From NCBI GenBank assembly GCA_030611385.1, contig JAUWPV010000012.1:1-52882 (forward strand): DNA of 52,882 bases. The letters run 5' to 3'. Within the stretch, counting starts at the first letter, position 1, and every line of letters begins with the position of its first letter. Origin of the DNA: Bacillota bacterium (lineage in GTDB: Bacteria > Bacillota > Dethiobacteria > DTU022). Of the stretch, positions 17,815 through 25,894 are shown piece by piece. Both the position numbers and the translations under genes were made by a program. The notes below the pieces were generated by a model, which saw nothing but the letters and a program-made list of their open reading frames with translations, did not search any database and was not told where the DNA came from.

Positions 17815-18139
17815 CAGATACCCTCCGGCTCAGGATGGGACGGATCCCGGTCTTGTAGGCAGCTTTGGCAATGGCGTGAGCTGCGGTTGGATTGGTGATC
17901 AGGATAAAAATAATCAGCAGGGCCAACCTGATGCCGACCGCCAGACTGCTCTGCAAGGCCAAAGAAAAGAGAACCAGGCAGGCGCCCAACGTATCACACT
18001 TGGTCGTAGCATGCAGCCTGTTATAGACATCAGGCAGACGCAGCAAGCCGAGTGTGCCGACAAAGAGGAAAAAGAGCCCTCCAACCAGAGAGACAATCGA
18101 TATGATGTTTATAGTTAACTCCAGCCAGGTTAAGATCAG
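17807..18139 (-). CDS. mrpG: Mrp-type Na+/H+ antiporter subunit G, non-standard start codon
   Basis: MrpG is a small three-helix subunit, recognised here by LRLPDVYNRLHATTKCDTLG. The only ATG/GTG/TTG in frame is the TTG at 18046, which would remove the first membrane helix. Between the in-frame stop TAA at 18166-18164 and that TTG there is no standard start, yet a good first helix is encoded (…IISIVSLVGGLFFLFVGTLG). I propose CTG at 18139, overlapping the mrpF stop and about 8 bases after AAGGGG; this gives 110 residues, a normal MrpG length. An ATA or ATT start, or a sequence error, cannot be excluded. Confidence 0.75.
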   Translation of the reverse strand: MILTWLELTINIISIVSLVGGLFFLFVGTLGLLRLPDVYNRLHATTKCDTLGACLVLFSLALQSSLAVGIRLALLIIFILITNPTAAHAIAKAAYKTGIRPILSRRVSDD

Positions 18140-18417
18140 TCCAGGGCCCCTTTCTCCAGGTATTTAGCAATGCCAATTGTTGTAATAAAGCTCATTAAAG
18201 CATAGATCATGGCAATATCTAAAAAATATTCCTGCCCGTAGATACGAGCTATCAATGTAATAATAACCAGCGTTTTTGTCCCGATTATATTGATTGCCGC
18301 CACCCGATCCGGTGCTGTCGGCCCAGCCAAAGCCCTGATTAATGATAGGAATATCAGCAGCATAACCAAAATCGCGCCCAATTCATATAAAAAATCGAGA
18401 AAATGCGCGGTGTTCAA
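18136..18417 (-). CDS. mrpF: Mrp-type Na+/H+ antiporter subunit F
   Basis: This 93-residue, three-helix protein has the MrpF signature RALAGPTAPDRVAAINIIGTK-like block near residues 28-48 and an Asp in the last helix (DIAMIYALMSF). It overlaps mrpE by 4 bases and probably mrpG, all consistent with tight translational coupling. Function is as a structural membrane subunit of the Mrp antiporter. Confidence 0.92.
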   Translation of the reverse strand: MNTAHFLDFLYELGAILVMLLIFLSLIRALAGPTAPDRVAAINIIGTKTLVIITLIARIYGQEYFLDIAMIYALMSFITTIGIAKYLEKGALD

Positions 18418-18911
18418 TGCTGATCCTCCTCCATATGCTTTAATTTATTAATCAGAGGCCAGTCTTTGAGGCCTTCGCCGCTTTTGAAAGTAAGGGCATG
18501 AACCAGGTATTTTTTTTCGTCTGCCAGAACGGTAAGCGTGCCGGGTGTAAGGGTGATCGAGTTTGCCAGCAGGACCCTGCTGGCAATCCGGTCGATATCG
18601 ACTTCGAGGGAAACCATGTTCGGTTCGATAGGCATTCGGGGATGTAAAACCAACCAGGCCACTTGGAAATTAGCTTTGACTATATCTAAAAGCAGCTGGA
18701 CAAAGTAGCCTGCCAGCCAGATGATCGTCCTCACGCGTATCGGTGGTCTGTCTGCGGCCGTAATAAGCAGATTGCGGTTAAAATATGTAATAAAAATGGC
18801 CGCGGCCAAGCCAACCGTAAGCTGCGGCCATTTTAGTGCACCACTGACCGCTACCCAGAAAAGAAACAGGATTAAGGTTGTACCGATGTAGTTTGGCCAA
18901 TGACTCTTCAT
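18414..18911 (-). CDS. mrpE: Mrp-type Na+/H+ antiporter subunit E
   Basis: This MrpE subunit of about 165 residues has two N-terminal membrane segments, then NFQVAWLVLHPRMPIEPNMV and NSITLTPGTLTVL, both characteristic of the family. I chose the ATG at 18911; a TTG at 18935 lacks a ribosome site. It begins only about 40 bases after rnfB ends, in the same direction, so the Mrp genes look like a continuation of the rnf operon. Confidence 0.9.
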   Translation of the reverse strand: MKSHWPNYIGTTLILFLFWVAVSGALKWPQLTVGLAAAIFITYFNRNLLITAADRPPIRVRTIIWLAGYFVQLLLDIVKANFQVAWLVLHPRMPIEPNMVSLEVDIDRIASRVLLANSITLTPGTLTVLADEKKYLVHALTFKSGEGLKDWPLINKLKHMEEDQH

Positions 18912-18952
18912 TTTATCAGCTACCCCGGCAATCAATCATTATTGACAAAACA

Positions 18953-19810
18953 CTAGGCAGTTTCAGATACTACTTCTTCAGCGATGGCAGCCAGCGCTGC
19001 TCCTTCAGAAGGGATTGCTGAGCGCTTGTGAATAGTGTTTGCCGGACATTTAAGCACACATTCTCCACAGTCGTTGCATTTAGCCAGATCAATTACAGCC
19101 AGATTATCTTCCATGACAATCGCTTCCTGCGGACAAACCTTTACACAGGCTTTACAGGCTATACAGCCAACTTTACAGGCTTTCGAAACCGTTTTGCCCC
19201 GATCCTGGGAACTGCAGAAAACAAGGTGTCCGTCATCACTCAGGGGCAGTATTTTGATTAGAAGCCGTGGACATGCTTTCGCGCATAGACCACAGCCGCT
19301 GCATTTTTCCCTATCAATAACCGGCAGCCCGTGTAAGCCGATCCTGATTACCTCGAACGGACAGGCACGCACGCAGTTACCGAGGCCCAGGCAACCGTAA
19401 CTGCAGGCCTTGAAACCGCCATTAAAATCTCCCGCTACAGCACAATCTTCAATCCCTTCATAGATAAAGCGATCCGCGGTCTTTCCATAATCGCCAATAC
19501 AAAAGAGTGTCGCTACCAGGGGTGTATGCTCAGTTACTTCCTGACCCAATACTTCAGCAACAGCTTTGGCCGTATCTTTACCACCAGGTATACATCCGTT
19601 AGATGCTGTTTCTCCATGGACTACTGCCTCGGCAAAATTAACACAGCCGGCATAACCACAAGCTCCGCAGTTTACATTCGGTAAGACTTCCTTCACCGCT
19701 TCAACCCGTGGGTCGGTCTCGACGGTAAAAACCCGTGCCACTATGGCCAGAAATAGTCCGAAGAGTAGTCCGATCAAACCAAGGGTAGCAATTGCATATA
19801 ATATTAACAC
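18953..19810 (-). CDS. rnfB: Rnf complex subunit B, iron-sulfur protein
   Basis: RnfB is a membrane-anchored iron-sulfur protein, thought to receive electrons from ferredoxin. The 285 residues contain an N-terminal helix (5-27), a 4Fe-4S domain with C48, C51, C56 and C73, and then several ferredoxin-type motifs: CLGLGNCVRACP, CSGCGLCAKACP, CIACKACVKVCP and CNDCGECVLKCP. The start is GTG, behind GAGGTGA. It is the last rnf gene of the cluster. Confidence 0.95.
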   Translation of the reverse strand: MLILYAIATLGLIGLLFGLFLAIVARVFTVETDPRVEAVKEVLPNVNCGACGYAGCVNFAEAVVHGETASNGCIPGGKDTAKAVAEVLGQEVTEHTPLVATLFCIGDYGKTADRFIYEGIEDCAVAGDFNGGFKACSYGCLGLGNCVRACPFEVIRIGLHGLPVIDREKCSGCGLCAKACPRLLIKILPLSDDGHLVFCSSQDRGKTVSKACKVGCIACKACVKVCPQEAIVMEDNLAVIDLAKCNDCGECVLKCPANTIHKRSAIPSEGAALAAIAEEVVSETA

Positions 19811-19862
19811 GACTTAATTCACCTCGCAACGATATAATGCCACAATACAACTATTAAACTTG

Positions 19863-20444
19863 CTACAGGGTGAGCATACCTTTGAAACCGAGAAAAGCCA
19901 GGGATAGAATACCGGCTGTAATCAAAGTAACTGCTGAACCCTTCAGCGCTGCCGGTATTTTCGCCAACTCCTGGCGCTCACGTATTCCGGCCATAATCAC
20001 CAGGGCCATTGAAAAGCCCAGCGAAGCCGCGAGGGCAAAAATAACCGATTCAAGAAGGCTAAACTCCTGGCGTACAGCCAGCAAAACTACCGCCATAACA
20101 GCACAGTTGGTGGTGATCAGCGGTAAAAATATCCCCAGTCCCTGGTAAAGTGTAGGGCTTATCTTTCGCAGGATAATTTCCACCAACTGAACCAGTGATG
20201 CTATAACCAGGATAAAGGTAACAATCTGCAGGTAGCTCAGGTTGAAGGGAACAAGAACAAAGGTATAAATCAACCAGGTTGCCAGAGTAGCCAGAGTCAT
20301 CACAAAAACCACAGCCATGCTCATCCCAATCGCAGTTTCCATTTTTCGGGATACACCAAGAAATGGACAGATTCCGAAAAAACGCTGAAAAACAAAATTG
20401 TCTACCAGGATATAGATAAATATTATCGAAAGCAATTTCTCCAT
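19863..20444 (-). CDS. rnfA: Rnf complex integral membrane subunit A
   Basis: This 193-residue protein with six predicted helices contains the conserved NFVFQRFFGICPFLGVS (near residues 16-32) and ITTNCAVMAVVLLA, with cysteines thought to hold a membrane [2Fe-2S] centre shared with RnfE. It lies between rnfE and rnfB, as in most clostridial clusters. Confidence 0.95.
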   Translation of the reverse strand: MEKLLSIIFIYILVDNFVFQRFFGICPFLGVSRKMETAIGMSMAVVFVMTLATLATWLIYTFVLVPFNLSYLQIVTFILVIASLVQLVEIILRKISPTLYQGLGIFLPLITTNCAVMAVVLLAVRQEFSLLESVIFALAASLGFSMALVIMAGIRERQELAKIPAALKGSAVTLITAGILSLAFLGFKGMLTL

Positions 20445-20496
20445 AGTGCCCTCCTGCCCGGGTCGGCTAACTATTTATTAATCAGCAGCTGATCCC

Positions 20497-21123
20497 TTAA
20501 ATGTTAAAGCGTTTAAAGATTACATTAACCATGCCCAACAGCAAACCAAGAGCGATAAAAGCCCCGGCCGGCTGGGCAAACAGAGCCATTGGCTCATAAT
20601 TGGCACCAAAAAGATGAATCGCGCTTTCCGGATCCGGTCCGAAAATCGTGCCCTGGCCAATAATTTCACGTACTGTTGCCAGGATAACTAGACCCAGTGT
20701 AAAGCCGATACCCATACCGATACCATCAGAAAGTGAACGAAGCACCGGTTTTTTGCTGGCAAAAGCTTCAGCACGACCCAGGATAATACAGTTAACAACG
20801 ATTAGCGGGACAAAAACACCGAGAGCTTCGTAAAGTACCGGCTGGAAAGCCTGTAAAACCATCTCGATGATCGTGACAAAGGTGGCGATAATCACAATAA
20901 AGCAGGGAATGCGCACCTGTGGCGGAATAAAATTACGCAGCATTGAAATGACCAGGTTGGAGGCAATTAGAACAGCAGTTGCCGCAAGACCCATGCCCAA
21001 ACCATTAACTATATAGGCGGTAACGCCGAGCAATGGGCACATCCCGAGAAGTAGCCTGAAAGTAGGGTTCTCTTTAACAATGCCCTGGGTTAGGTCCTGT
21101 AGATAAGGGTTATTCACTTTCAT
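20497..21123 (-). CDS. rnfE: Rnf complex integral membrane subunit E
   Basis: RnfE is the inverted-topology partner of RnfA. It shows FRLLLGMCPLLGVTAYIVNGLGMG and LIVVNCIILGRAEAF. The open frame extends upstream, but ATG 21123 follows GGAGGTGAAG and starts MKVNNPYLQDLTQGI, the usual N-terminus. That gives 208 residues and a 14-base overlap with rnfG. Confidence 0.94.
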   Translation of the reverse strand: MKVNNPYLQDLTQGIVKENPTFRLLLGMCPLLGVTAYIVNGLGMGLAATAVLIASNLVISMLRNFIPPQVRIPCFIVIIATFVTIIEMVLQAFQPVLYEALGVFVPLIVVNCIILGRAEAFASKKPVLRSLSDGIGMGIGFTLGLVILATVREIIGQGTIFGPDPESAIHLFGANYEPMALFAQPAGAFIALGLLLGMVNVIFKRFNI

Positions 21124-21967
21124 TATCTTCTTCACCTCCGCTTTGATCTTCCTTTTTTTCAGATAAAGCGGCACGCACAGCAGCAATGATCCCTTCAGCA
21201 CTCATGGTTGCCCCGGTTTTTGTATCAATGTCAAAGTGTTGTTCTGCTATAATTTGGTCGGGTATCAATGGATAAGATTCTATAAAATAAGTCGGTGTTT
21301 CACTTTGTTCCAGTACTTCAATGCTGATAATCATTCCGTCAGTAACTTTCACCTGAACGGTAATCGGGCCGCACAGCCCTGAAGCGGATCCCTGGTAAGT
21401 TCCGTTAGGAACCTGGGTGATATCTATGGTTTCACTTTCCTGCCCGAGATAGTTTACGGCAATAAAGCCGATTACCCGCCGGATTGAGTTAATCATCGCT
21501 GAAGTGCTCACTGTCGCGCCGCTGACTATGTCGACATCTTCTCCGGCTGTGATCGGGTCTTTGAAGCTTTTACCAACGAACTGTTCTTGATAAACAGCGG
21601 TGGTAATTACATCGCCCAATCCCGGAGTCTCTGTATGAGAAACAATAAGCAAGCCGAGGATTGTACCCTCACTGTCAACCGCGAGATTATATGTAATATA
21701 GCCGTCATAACCCTGCTGTTGAATAGTACTCATGATCCCAATCAATTTTCCGGAACTGTTATAGAGGAGATCAAAATAATCGTCATCCAATTGCTCGGTT
21801 TCAAAACGATCAAAATCAGAAAAATAAAGTTCAAGAGCCTGACGATATTCTGCTTCCTGTCGTTCAGCAATAATCGGAGCAGTAACACCATGTATACTTG
21901 TGAGCATGGAAGCAGATATGATCCCTACCACGGCCAGTGTCAAAGATAAGCGGATTACTTCACGCAC
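21110..21967 (-). CDS. rnfG: Rnf complex subunit G with two FMN-binding domains
   Basis: RnfG normally has one membrane helix and one FMN_bind domain with covalently bound FMN, in about 200 residues. This 285-residue version has the helix (7-28) and a first domain ending in SGATVS (149-154). A second FMN_bind-like domain spans about 186-268, with NGTYQGSASG at its start and TGATMS (251-256) at its end. Both motifs fit the ApbE target pattern, with Thr152 and Thr254 as likely FMN acceptors. A short acidic tail follows. The start is GTG. The second domain is a clear departure from the usual subunit. Confidence 0.93.
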   Translation of the reverse strand: MREVIRLSLTLAVVGIISASMLTSIHGVTAPIIAERQEAEYRQALELYFSDFDRFETEQLDDDYFDLLYNSSGKLIGIMSTIQQQGYDGYITYNLAVDSEGTILGLLIVSHTETPGLGDVITTAVYQEQFVGKSFKDPITAGEDVDIVSGATVSTSAMINSIRRVIGFIAVNYLGQESETIDITQVPNGTYQGSASGLCGPITVQVKVTDGMIISIEVLEQSETPTYFIESYPLIPDQIIAEQHFDIDTKTGATMSAEGIIAAVRAALSEKKEDQSGGEEDNESE

Positions 21968-21973
21968 TTTCCT

Positions 21974-22933
21974 TTACCCCCCCCCGAATTGCTGTGGAAC
22001 CGTAAATCTATCAATAATCGGGGTAATCGCATTCATGATCAGAATTGCAAAGGTCACACCCTCCGGCATCGTTCCCCAAATCCGGATAAGCATCGTGATC
22101 AAGCCGCACCCGATTCCAAAAATAAGTTTACCCTTATGCGTGATCGGTGAAGTAACCATATCGGTGGCCATAAAGATTGCCCCGAGCATTACTCCTCCCG
22201 CCATAACATAAAAGAGACCAGTTAGAAGGTGGTTATCGTAGAATCCCCCACCAAATAGGATCCCCATAACAAATACTGTGCCTATGTAACCACCCGGGAT
22301 TCGCCAATCAATATGCCCCTTGTAAAAAAGCCAGATTCCACCGATCAATAAGGCCAGGGCTGAAGTCTCCCCGAGGCAACCGGCTGTATTACCAATAAAA
22401 AGCTGGGTTAAACTCACAGCCAGGGCTTCCTCATGTCCGGCAAGCGGTGTCGCCGTGGTTACGGCGGATATATCCGCCCCAAAAATAAATGGCTGCGGCG
22501 CTGACCAGATTCGGCCAACCAGATGACCACCCCAGGACATCACCACAATGGCCCGGCCAACCAGGGCCGGGTTGAATATATTATAACCGATACCGCCAAA
22601 AACCTGTTTACCGATAATAATCGCTGAGGCGGCCCCGACAACAACCAGCCACCAGGGTGGCGCCGGCGGCAGGACCATGGCAAAAAGCAGTCCGGTAACC
22701 GCAGCGCTTCCATCGCTGAAAACATCGCGTTTTCGTAGCCATAGAGCTTCGACTAACATGGTGGTAGCAATCGAAATCGCCATGGTCACCAGGGCCTTAT
22801 AACCGAAAAGCAAAACCGCCATCAAGGCCACCGGGAAAAGGGCAATTAATACATCGGTCATGACACTTTGCACTGATTCGGTTGTTCGTATGTGCGGAGA
22901 AGACGAAACAACCATTTTTTTATCCATTTTCAT
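21974..22933 (-). CDS. rnfD: Rnf complex subunit D, flavinylated membrane protein
   Basis: RnfD is a NqrB-like membrane subunit of about 319 residues with a covalently bound FMN. The flavinylation site TTAT is at 159-162 in AVTTATPLAG. Other conserved segments are GGIGYNIFNPALVGRA and FMATDMVTSP. I chose ATG 22933, five bases after AGGGAGGG; ATG 22927 is possible. The 3' end is a run of nine G just before the stop and six bases before rnfG. Confidence 0.94.
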   Translation of the reverse strand: MKMDKKMVVSSSPHIRTTESVQSVMTDVLIALFPVALMAVLLFGYKALVTMAISIATTMLVEALWLRKRDVFSDGSAAVTGLLFAMVLPPAPPWWLVVVGAASAIIIGKQVFGGIGYNIFNPALVGRAIVVMSWGGHLVGRIWSAPQPFIFGADISAVTTATPLAGHEEALAVSLTQLFIGNTAGCLGETSALALLIGGIWLFYKGHIDWRIPGGYIGTVFVMGILFGGGFYDNHLLTGLFYVMAGGVMLGAIFMATDMVTSPITHKGKLIFGIGCGLITMLIRIWGTMPEGVTFAILIMNAITPIIDRFTVPQQFGGG

Positions 22934-22957
22934 CACTTCCCTCCCTCGCGAAGACAA

Positions 22958-24283
22958 CTACCTTTTTTTAGCTTTAATTATTTCCGCTTTGGCGATTCTA
23001 ATCCACTGAGTTAGTAAAATCTTTGAAGGACAAACATAAGAACAGCAGCCGCATTCAAAACAGTCGGCAGCATGCAGTTTCTCTGCCTGCTTAAAGAGTT
23101 CATGTTCAGCAGCCTGTGCAATAGCTGTCGGTAAAAGCTGGACCGGACAGGCATCGACACACTTGGCACAGCGAATGCAGGGGCTACTTTCAGCCAAATA
23201 TACATCCTGATCGGTGAGGGCAAGAATACCAGAAGTGCCTTTGATCACGGGGACATCCGGGCTGGGTTGAGCCAGACCCATCATCGGGCCACCAATGATC
23301 AGTTTTTGAGTTGTATCTTTAAGCCCACCACAGCTTTCGAGAACTTCGCTAACCAGGGTTCCAACCCTGACCAGCAGGTTGGCCGGGCGGTTTACTCCGG
23401 CGCCGGTTACTGTCAGGACCCTCTCTATTAAAGGTTTGCCCTCACGAAGGGCATTAGTAATAGCCACAGCTGTTCCAACGTTATGATTGACCACTCCGAT
23501 ATCGAGCGGCAGGCCGCCTGCGGGGACCTTGCGGCCGGTGGCTACCTGGATCAACATTTTTTCTGCACCCTGCGGATATTTGGTATGAAGACGGATTACT
23601 GAAATATTTTCTTCCTCAGATATGATCTGTTCCATAACCCTTATTGCATCATCTTTATTATCTTCAATACCAATAACACCTTTCTCGGCTCCCAGCGCTT
23701 TGATCATAACCTTTAAGCCGAAAACTATCTCTTCCGGTTTTTCGAGCATAACCCGATGATCTGCTGTCAGATAAGGTTCACACTCGGCACCGTTGATAAT
23801 GACAATATCAATTTTTTTATCAGCTGGCGGAGAGAGTTTAACGTGTGCCGGAAAAGTTGCCCCGCCAAGGCCGACGATACCCGCCTCACGAACGATCTTG
23901 CGAATCTCCTCGGGTTTAAGTTTTTCAAGTTCTCCAGCCGGTTTGACCTGATCATCCCAGAGATCCTCTCCGTCGGATTCGATCGTAATGGCCTGAACAG
24001 GGCGGCCGAGGGGATGACTATAGGGCCCGATTGCCGTTACGATTCCCGATATGCTGGCGTGAATCGGCGCAGAGACAAAACCGCTGCTCTCGCCTATTTT
24101 TTGACCCTTTTTAACCGGTACGCCGACTACGATCGCCTCCAATGGTTCACAGGGTGCGCCGATATGCTGCTGCAGGGGAATAATCACTCTTTCGGGAACC
24201 TTCATCTCGGTTACGGCCATACTATCCGTCATTTCTTTATGGTAATCCGGATGAACGCCTCCTTTAAAAACGGTGTTGCTCAT
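22958..24283 (-). CDS. rnfC: Rnf complex subunit C, NADH-binding iron-sulfur protein
   Basis: RnfC (441 residues) is the peripheral NAD(H)- and FMN-binding subunit. GLGGATFPAHVKL is at 138-150, and two 4Fe-4S motifs involve C369, C372, C375, C379 and C408, C411, C414, C418. The ATG follows AAAGGGTGA. It is the first gene of the rnf-mrp array; about 250 bases separate it from folC and hold two inverted repeats. Confidence 0.95.
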   Translation of the reverse strand: MSNTVFKGGVHPDYHKEMTDSMAVTEMKVPERVIIPLQQHIGAPCEPLEAIVVGVPVKKGQKIGESSGFVSAPIHASISGIVTAIGPYSHPLGRPVQAITIESDGEDLWDDQVKPAGELEKLKPEEIRKIVREAGIVGLGGATFPAHVKLSPPADKKIDIVIINGAECEPYLTADHRVMLEKPEEIVFGLKVMIKALGAEKGVIGIEDNKDDAIRVMEQIISEEENISVIRLHTKYPQGAEKMLIQVATGRKVPAGGLPLDIGVVNHNVGTAVAITNALREGKPLIERVLTVTGAGVNRPANLLVRVGTLVSEVLESCGGLKDTTQKLIIGGPMMGLAQPSPDVPVIKGTSGILALTDQDVYLAESSPCIRCAKCVDACPVQLLPTAIAQAAEHELFKQAEKLHAADCFECGCCSYVCPSKILLTQWIRIAKAEIIKAKKR

Positions 24284-24330
24284 AAACTTTGTTCACCCTT
24301 TCCTGGAATAATAGTAACTACACAGGGGCC

Positions 24331-24393
24331 AGAACTCAGCAGACAACAGTCGAAATAATAGAACCGATCCATGCATTCTTTATTCTGAGTTCT
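24331..24393 (-). promoter_or_regulatory. inverted repeat AGAACTCAG / CTGAGTTCT in the rnfC leader region
   Basis: AGAACTCAG (24331-24339) and CTGAGTTCT (24385-24393) are perfect complements 45 bases apart, between folC and rnfC. It could be a leader hairpin or a paired operator. No adjacent T run marks it as a terminator. Confidence 0.35.
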
Positions 24394-24406
24394 GTATGCC
24401 AGGTAC

Positions 24407-24438
24407 TGACAGCAATAAAAGTAGTTTTTGAGCTGTCA
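24407..24438. promoter_or_regulatory. inverted repeat TGACAGC-N18-GCTGTCA upstream of rnfC
   Basis: Seven-base perfect arms (24407-24413 and 24432-24438) flank an AT-rich centre. The outer arm overlaps a minus-strand TTGACA (24439-24434), but no convincing -10 follows at 17 bases. It may be a repressor site for the rnf-mrp array. Confidence 0.35.
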
Positions 24439-24535
24439 AAAAACAGACACTAATAAGTTTTCGTGATGCCTCCTTAAAGTCCTGCATCAAAAGGCTTAGT
24501 TTGAGAACTAGGAAAAATGAAATTTTTCTGCCGAC

Positions 24536-25891
24536 TTAACTCTGACGCTGTAGCCAGTAGGCACGAATATCGCTGACTGTATAGAGTGAGCCGGTTACCA
24601 GCACAGCATCGTCGGGATCAGCCATAGCGAGGGCCTGATCGAGGGCTTCGCCATATTCTTGAATAACCAGGTGCTCTTTTCCGAGGTTATAATGGCTGAC
24701 CGCAAAATCGGCAATTTTCCGGGGATCGGCAGCCCGTGAAATAACCGGTCTGGTAAATATAATAATATCGGCAAGCGCTAAGATATGCTCGAGCATCGCC
24801 GCAGTATCTTTGTCGGCCAGCATCCCGATAACCAGAATCAGGCGCTTGTACCTGAAATAAAGGGGAATGGCTTCAGCCAATTTTTCAATTGCCACCGGAT
24901 TATGGGCGCCATCCATAATTAACAGCGGCTGCTTATTGAGAAGCTCCATTCGTCCCGGCCAGTTTAATTCAGCCAGTCCGCTGCGTAATTTTTTTTCAGC
25001 AACCGGGAAACCTTCTTCCGTCAAAATTTCAAGAGCGGCAAGAGCGGCAGCAGCATTGTTGAGTTGGTACAGCCCACGCAGGGGCATAAAAAGGTTTTTA
25101 TAATCCTGAGAATAACCCCGGTACGAAAAAAACTGCCCTTCCCCAGTTATCTTCTCGAGTACCGTCGCCGGTTTCTCATTCGACTGTTGATCTGTTGATT
25201 TTTGCGGCGGGAATACCCGGTATAACGGCGCGCTGAGTTCGCGGCAGCGAGCCTGGAAAACCGTCAGCGCTCTCTGGTCTTCAGCAGCAGTAATTAAAGG
25301 CTTTCCCAGTTTGATGATGCCGGCCTTCTCTGCGGCAATTGCTTCAACCGTATCGCCGAGCACTGCGGTATGCTCAAGGCTGATATTGGTGATAATACTT
25401 AATAGAGGGACCACAACATTTGTGGCATCGAGCCTGCCTCCCAGCCCGACTTCCAAAACAACCAGATCGACCTTTTGTTCGGCAAAGTAGGTAAACGCAA
25501 GCGCAGTGACAACTTCGAATTCCGTCATCTCGCCCAGATTCTGATCACGGTTGATCTGTTCGATCAGTGGACGAACCCGGTCAACCAGTTCGATCAGATT
25601 CTGTTGATCGATATCGATACCGTTAACGGCCATGCGGTTGGTAAAAGACAATAAGTAGGGGGAAATATAGAGGCCAATATTGTAACCGGCAGCGCGCAGT
25701 ACTGAGGCAATCATAACCGCCGTGGATCCTTTGCCGTTAGTTCCGCCGATATGGATAAAGCGTACCTTGTGATGAGGGTTGTCCAACATCTCTAATAGTG
25801 CGGTGATCCGCTCGAGCCCTGGTTTGATCCCGAAACGGCCCAATCCATGGATCCATTCCAGAGCTTCCTGATAACTTTGTTCCAGGGTCAT
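24536..25891 (-). CDS. folC: bifunctional folylpolyglutamate/dihydrofolate synthase
   Basis: FolC adds glutamate to (dihydro)folates in the cytoplasm. This 451-residue Mur-ligase-fold enzyme has the P-loop GGTNGKGST at 49-57, the Omega-loop area SFTNRMAVNG and the C-terminal block LLIMDGAHNP. It starts 3 bases after the valS stop with little room for its own ribosome site, so it is probably translated by coupling to valS. valS-folC is a common Firmicute order. Confidence 0.94.
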   Translation of the reverse strand: MTLEQSYQEALEWIHGLGRFGIKPGLERITALLEMLDNPHHKVRFIHIGGTNGKGSTAVMIASVLRAAGYNIGLYISPYLLSFTNRMAVNGIDIDQQNLIELVDRVRPLIEQINRDQNLGEMTEFEVVTALAFTYFAEQKVDLVVLEVGLGGRLDATNVVVPLLSIITNISLEHTAVLGDTVEAIAAEKAGIIKLGKPLITAAEDQRALTVFQARCRELSAPLYRVFPPQKSTDQQSNEKPATVLEKITGEGQFFSYRGYSQDYKNLFMPLRGLYQLNNAAAALAALEILTEEGFPVAEKKLRSGLAELNWPGRMELLNKQPLLIMDGAHNPVAIEKLAEAIPLYFRYKRLILVIGMLADKDTAAMLEHILALADIIIFTRPVISRAADPRKIADFAVSHYNLGKEHLVIQEYGEALDQALAMADPDDAVLVTGSLYTVSDIRAYWLQRQS

Positions 25892-25894
25892 CGG

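Noticed and set aside
24455-24480. Strong ribosome-site-like AAGGAGG on the minus strand upstream of rnfC
   Set aside because: No start codon and open frame of useful length follows it.
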